Shown here: positions 24,101 through 25,267 of the stretch, one piece after another | Numbering within the stretch: position 1 is the stretch's first letter | How the letters are laid out: each line of letters begins with the position of its first letter | NCBI GenBank assembly: GCA_003331685.1 | Contig: QOPK01000012.1 | Span: forward strand, 1-25,267 | Direction: 5' to 3' | DNA: 25,267 bases | DNA from: Halieaceae bacterium | GTDB taxonomy: Bacteria > Pseudomonadota > Gammaproteobacteria > Pseudomonadales > Halieaceae | The notes under the pieces: model-generated | The model's database searches: none | Told to the model about the DNA's origin: nothing | Seen by the model: the letters and a program-made list of their open reading frames with translations, nothing else | Translations under genes and position numbers: made by a program

Positions 24101-25261
24101 TCAATGGGGTGGTGCGGGCGTCTGCCAGCGCTTGGGTGACTTGAAAATCGGTGCGTCAATCACCTTGCAGGGCGCCAGTAAACGGGTCCAGTGCAGCTCA
24201 CGTTGGTAGTAGATTTCCGCAACCAGTTCATCTCCTACGGCGCCGTGGGGCATCTCGATCTGTGCATAGGCAATATTCGCCTTTGCCGTTGGGCACCAGG
24301 CAGCGGATGTCACGGTGCCCACCTGCTTGTCGCCTTTGAGAATGAAGGAGTGCTCCGCAGGTTTGTTGCCCTCGACATCCAGCATGGCAAAGCGATACCT
24401 AGAGCCCTTTTCCTGCTCTTTGAGCAGCGCCGAGCGCCCGTTGAAGAGGGGCTTTTTAAAATCCACTAGCCACCCCAACCCCAGCTCGAAGGGGCTGCGG
24501 GTTCGTCCGACACGCACAACTTCTTCGGCGGGCATGAAATCAACATTGGCCTGCAAGAAGCCCGCCTCAATCCGCGCGAGCTCCAGCGCATACGAGCCAA
24601 TAGGTTTGATCAGGTAGTCGCGCCCAAGCTCAAAGAGTTGGTCCCAGAGGGCCTCTGCCGATTCAGGTGGGACCCATACCTCATATCCCAAGTCACCGGT
24701 AAACCCGGTGCGGCTTACCATGAGCGGTCGCCCCTCGAAGCTGAAGTGTGCGATCCCAAACGGCTTAAGCTGATTGAGATCATTACAACCCAGCAGGGTC
24801 AACACGGTGCAGGAGGTCGGCCCCTGTACTGCAAGGCCTGCGACGGCTTCGGATTCGTTTTCAATTGTTACGTCAAAACCCAGAGTGTTCCAGGCGAGCC
24901 AATCATCCGCGCGTTGATAGGAACAGATACGGTAGTCCTGCTCGCCCAGGCGGAAGATCGTGCCGTCATCCATGACCTGACCATTGTCGTCACACCAGAT
25001 CGCATAGCCGACCCGGTCGACGCCAATTTTGCTGACGTCCCGAGTAATCAGACGATCCAGATATCGCTGGGCGTCGGGTCCAGTAACCCGGTACTTGTTC
25101 ATGGGTGACAGGTCAAAGACGCCGGTTGTGCTGCGGACAGCGAAGTACTCAAGTTCGACATCGAAGTAAGCGTTCGGGGTGGTGTACCCCATCCAGTTGC
25201 CCCAGTCGTTCAGATCGCACATGGCTTCGACCCGAGAGTGGAAGGGCGTGGTGAGTAGCAT
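24101..25261 (-). CDS. GcvT-like aminomethyltransferase family protein (near window edge)
   Basis: Folate-binding enzyme of the GcvT/DmdA/dimethylglycine dehydrogenase C-terminal family, 386 residues from the ATG at 25261. The N-terminal part has GNWMGYTTPNAYFDVELEYF and VFDLSPMNKYRVTGPDAQRYL. CDDNGQVMDDGTIFRLGEQ carries the Asp pair (98/99) equivalent to the catalytic Asp of GcvT. SRTGFTGDLGYEVWVPPESA and LELARIEAGFLQANVDFMPAEE are the folate-site blocks, and the C-terminal barrel includes PLFNGRSALL. Members pass one-carbon units from N- or S-methyl compounds to tetrahydrofolate. It is not clearly GcvT itself, since no gcvH or gcvP is adjacent, nor clearly DmdA. Only six bases lie upstream of the ATG, so a more distal start cannot be excluded. 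Confidence 0.85.
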   Translation of the reverse strand: MLLTTPFHSRVEAMCDLNDWGNWMGYTTPNAYFDVELEYFAVRSTTGVFDLSPMNKYRVTGPDAQRYLDRLITRDVSKIGVDRVGYAIWCDDNGQVMDDGTIFRLGEQDYRICSYQRADDWLAWNTLGFDVTIENESEAVAGLAVQGPTSCTVLTLLGCNDLNQLKPFGIAHFSFEGRPLMVSRTGFTGDLGYEVWVPPESAEALWDQLFELGRDYLIKPIGSYALELARIEAGFLQANVDFMPAEEVVRVGRTRSPFELGLGWLVDFKKPLFNGRSALLKEQEKGSRYRFAMLDVEGNKPAEHSFILKGDKQVGTVTSAAWCPTAKANIAYAQIEMPHGAVGDELVAEIYYQRELHWTRLLAPCKVIDAPIFKSPKRWQTPAPPH

Positions 25262-25267
25262 GGTGTC

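Noticed and set aside
24101..25261. Calling the GcvT-like gene DMSP demethylase dmdA
   Set aside because: The family is shared, but the sequence does not look closer to DmdA than to other GcvT-like enzymes, and the Rieske/permease context points to amine demethylation instead.

Overview
The window looks like chromosomal DNA of a marine gammaproteobacterium, plausibly of the OM60/NOR5 (Halieaceae) or a related Cellvibrionales-type lineage. That placement is inferred from moderately high GC, protein similarity as I recognise it, and gene order. The backbone order fmdB-aspS-yebC-ruvC-ruvA-ruvB-ybgC-tolQ-tolR-tolA-tolB-pal-cpoB followed by a tRNA-Lys is the arrangement known from Pseudomonas. Most of the window is conserved housekeeping DNA. 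I see no integrase, transposase, CRISPR array, phage gene or toxin-antitoxin pair.

Left block (1-3459, plus strand): the 3' part of a PBP5-type D,D-carboxypeptidase (dacA), a YbeD/DUF493 protein, octanoyltransferase lipB, then release factor 3 (prfC) where lipA would be expected. Middle block (3466-7679, minus strand): a tight run of proS, a small SLT-type lytic transglycosylase, a PuuA-like gamma-glutamyl-amine synthetase and a glutathione peroxidase, convergent on prfC with 6 bases between stop codons. A HU-related protein with a basic tail and a clear Rho-independent terminator follows on the plus strand (7914-8329).

Central block (8476-19304, plus strand): fmdB and aspS, yebC, the Holliday-junction genes ruvCAB, the complete Tol-Pal envelope system (ybgC, tolQRAB, pal, cpoB) and diacylglycerol kinase dgkA. 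Many junctions overlap by 1-4 bases, which suggests translational coupling. Three features stand out. A Rho-independent terminator hairpin lies inside the signal-peptide codons of cpoB. TolA carries a TonB-like Lys-Pro linker in place of the usual Ala/Lys-rich helix. Pal carries an Ala/Glu/Gln-rich helical linker.

Right block (19356-25267): a tRNA-Lys(TTT) with encoded CCA marks a change to accessory-looking metabolic genes. These are a class II aldolase/adducin protein lacking the usual catalytic Glu, a divergent Fe(II)/2-oxoglutarate (PhyH-type) dioxygenase, and a minus-strand set of a GcvT-like folate-dependent enzyme, a Rieske oxygenase of the quaternary-amine demethylase type and an APC-family permease. 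Together the last three look like uptake and oxidative demethylation of an N-methylated or similar compound with methyl transfer to tetrahydrofolate. The substrate cannot be read from the sequence. No stretch above 300 bases lacks a gene.
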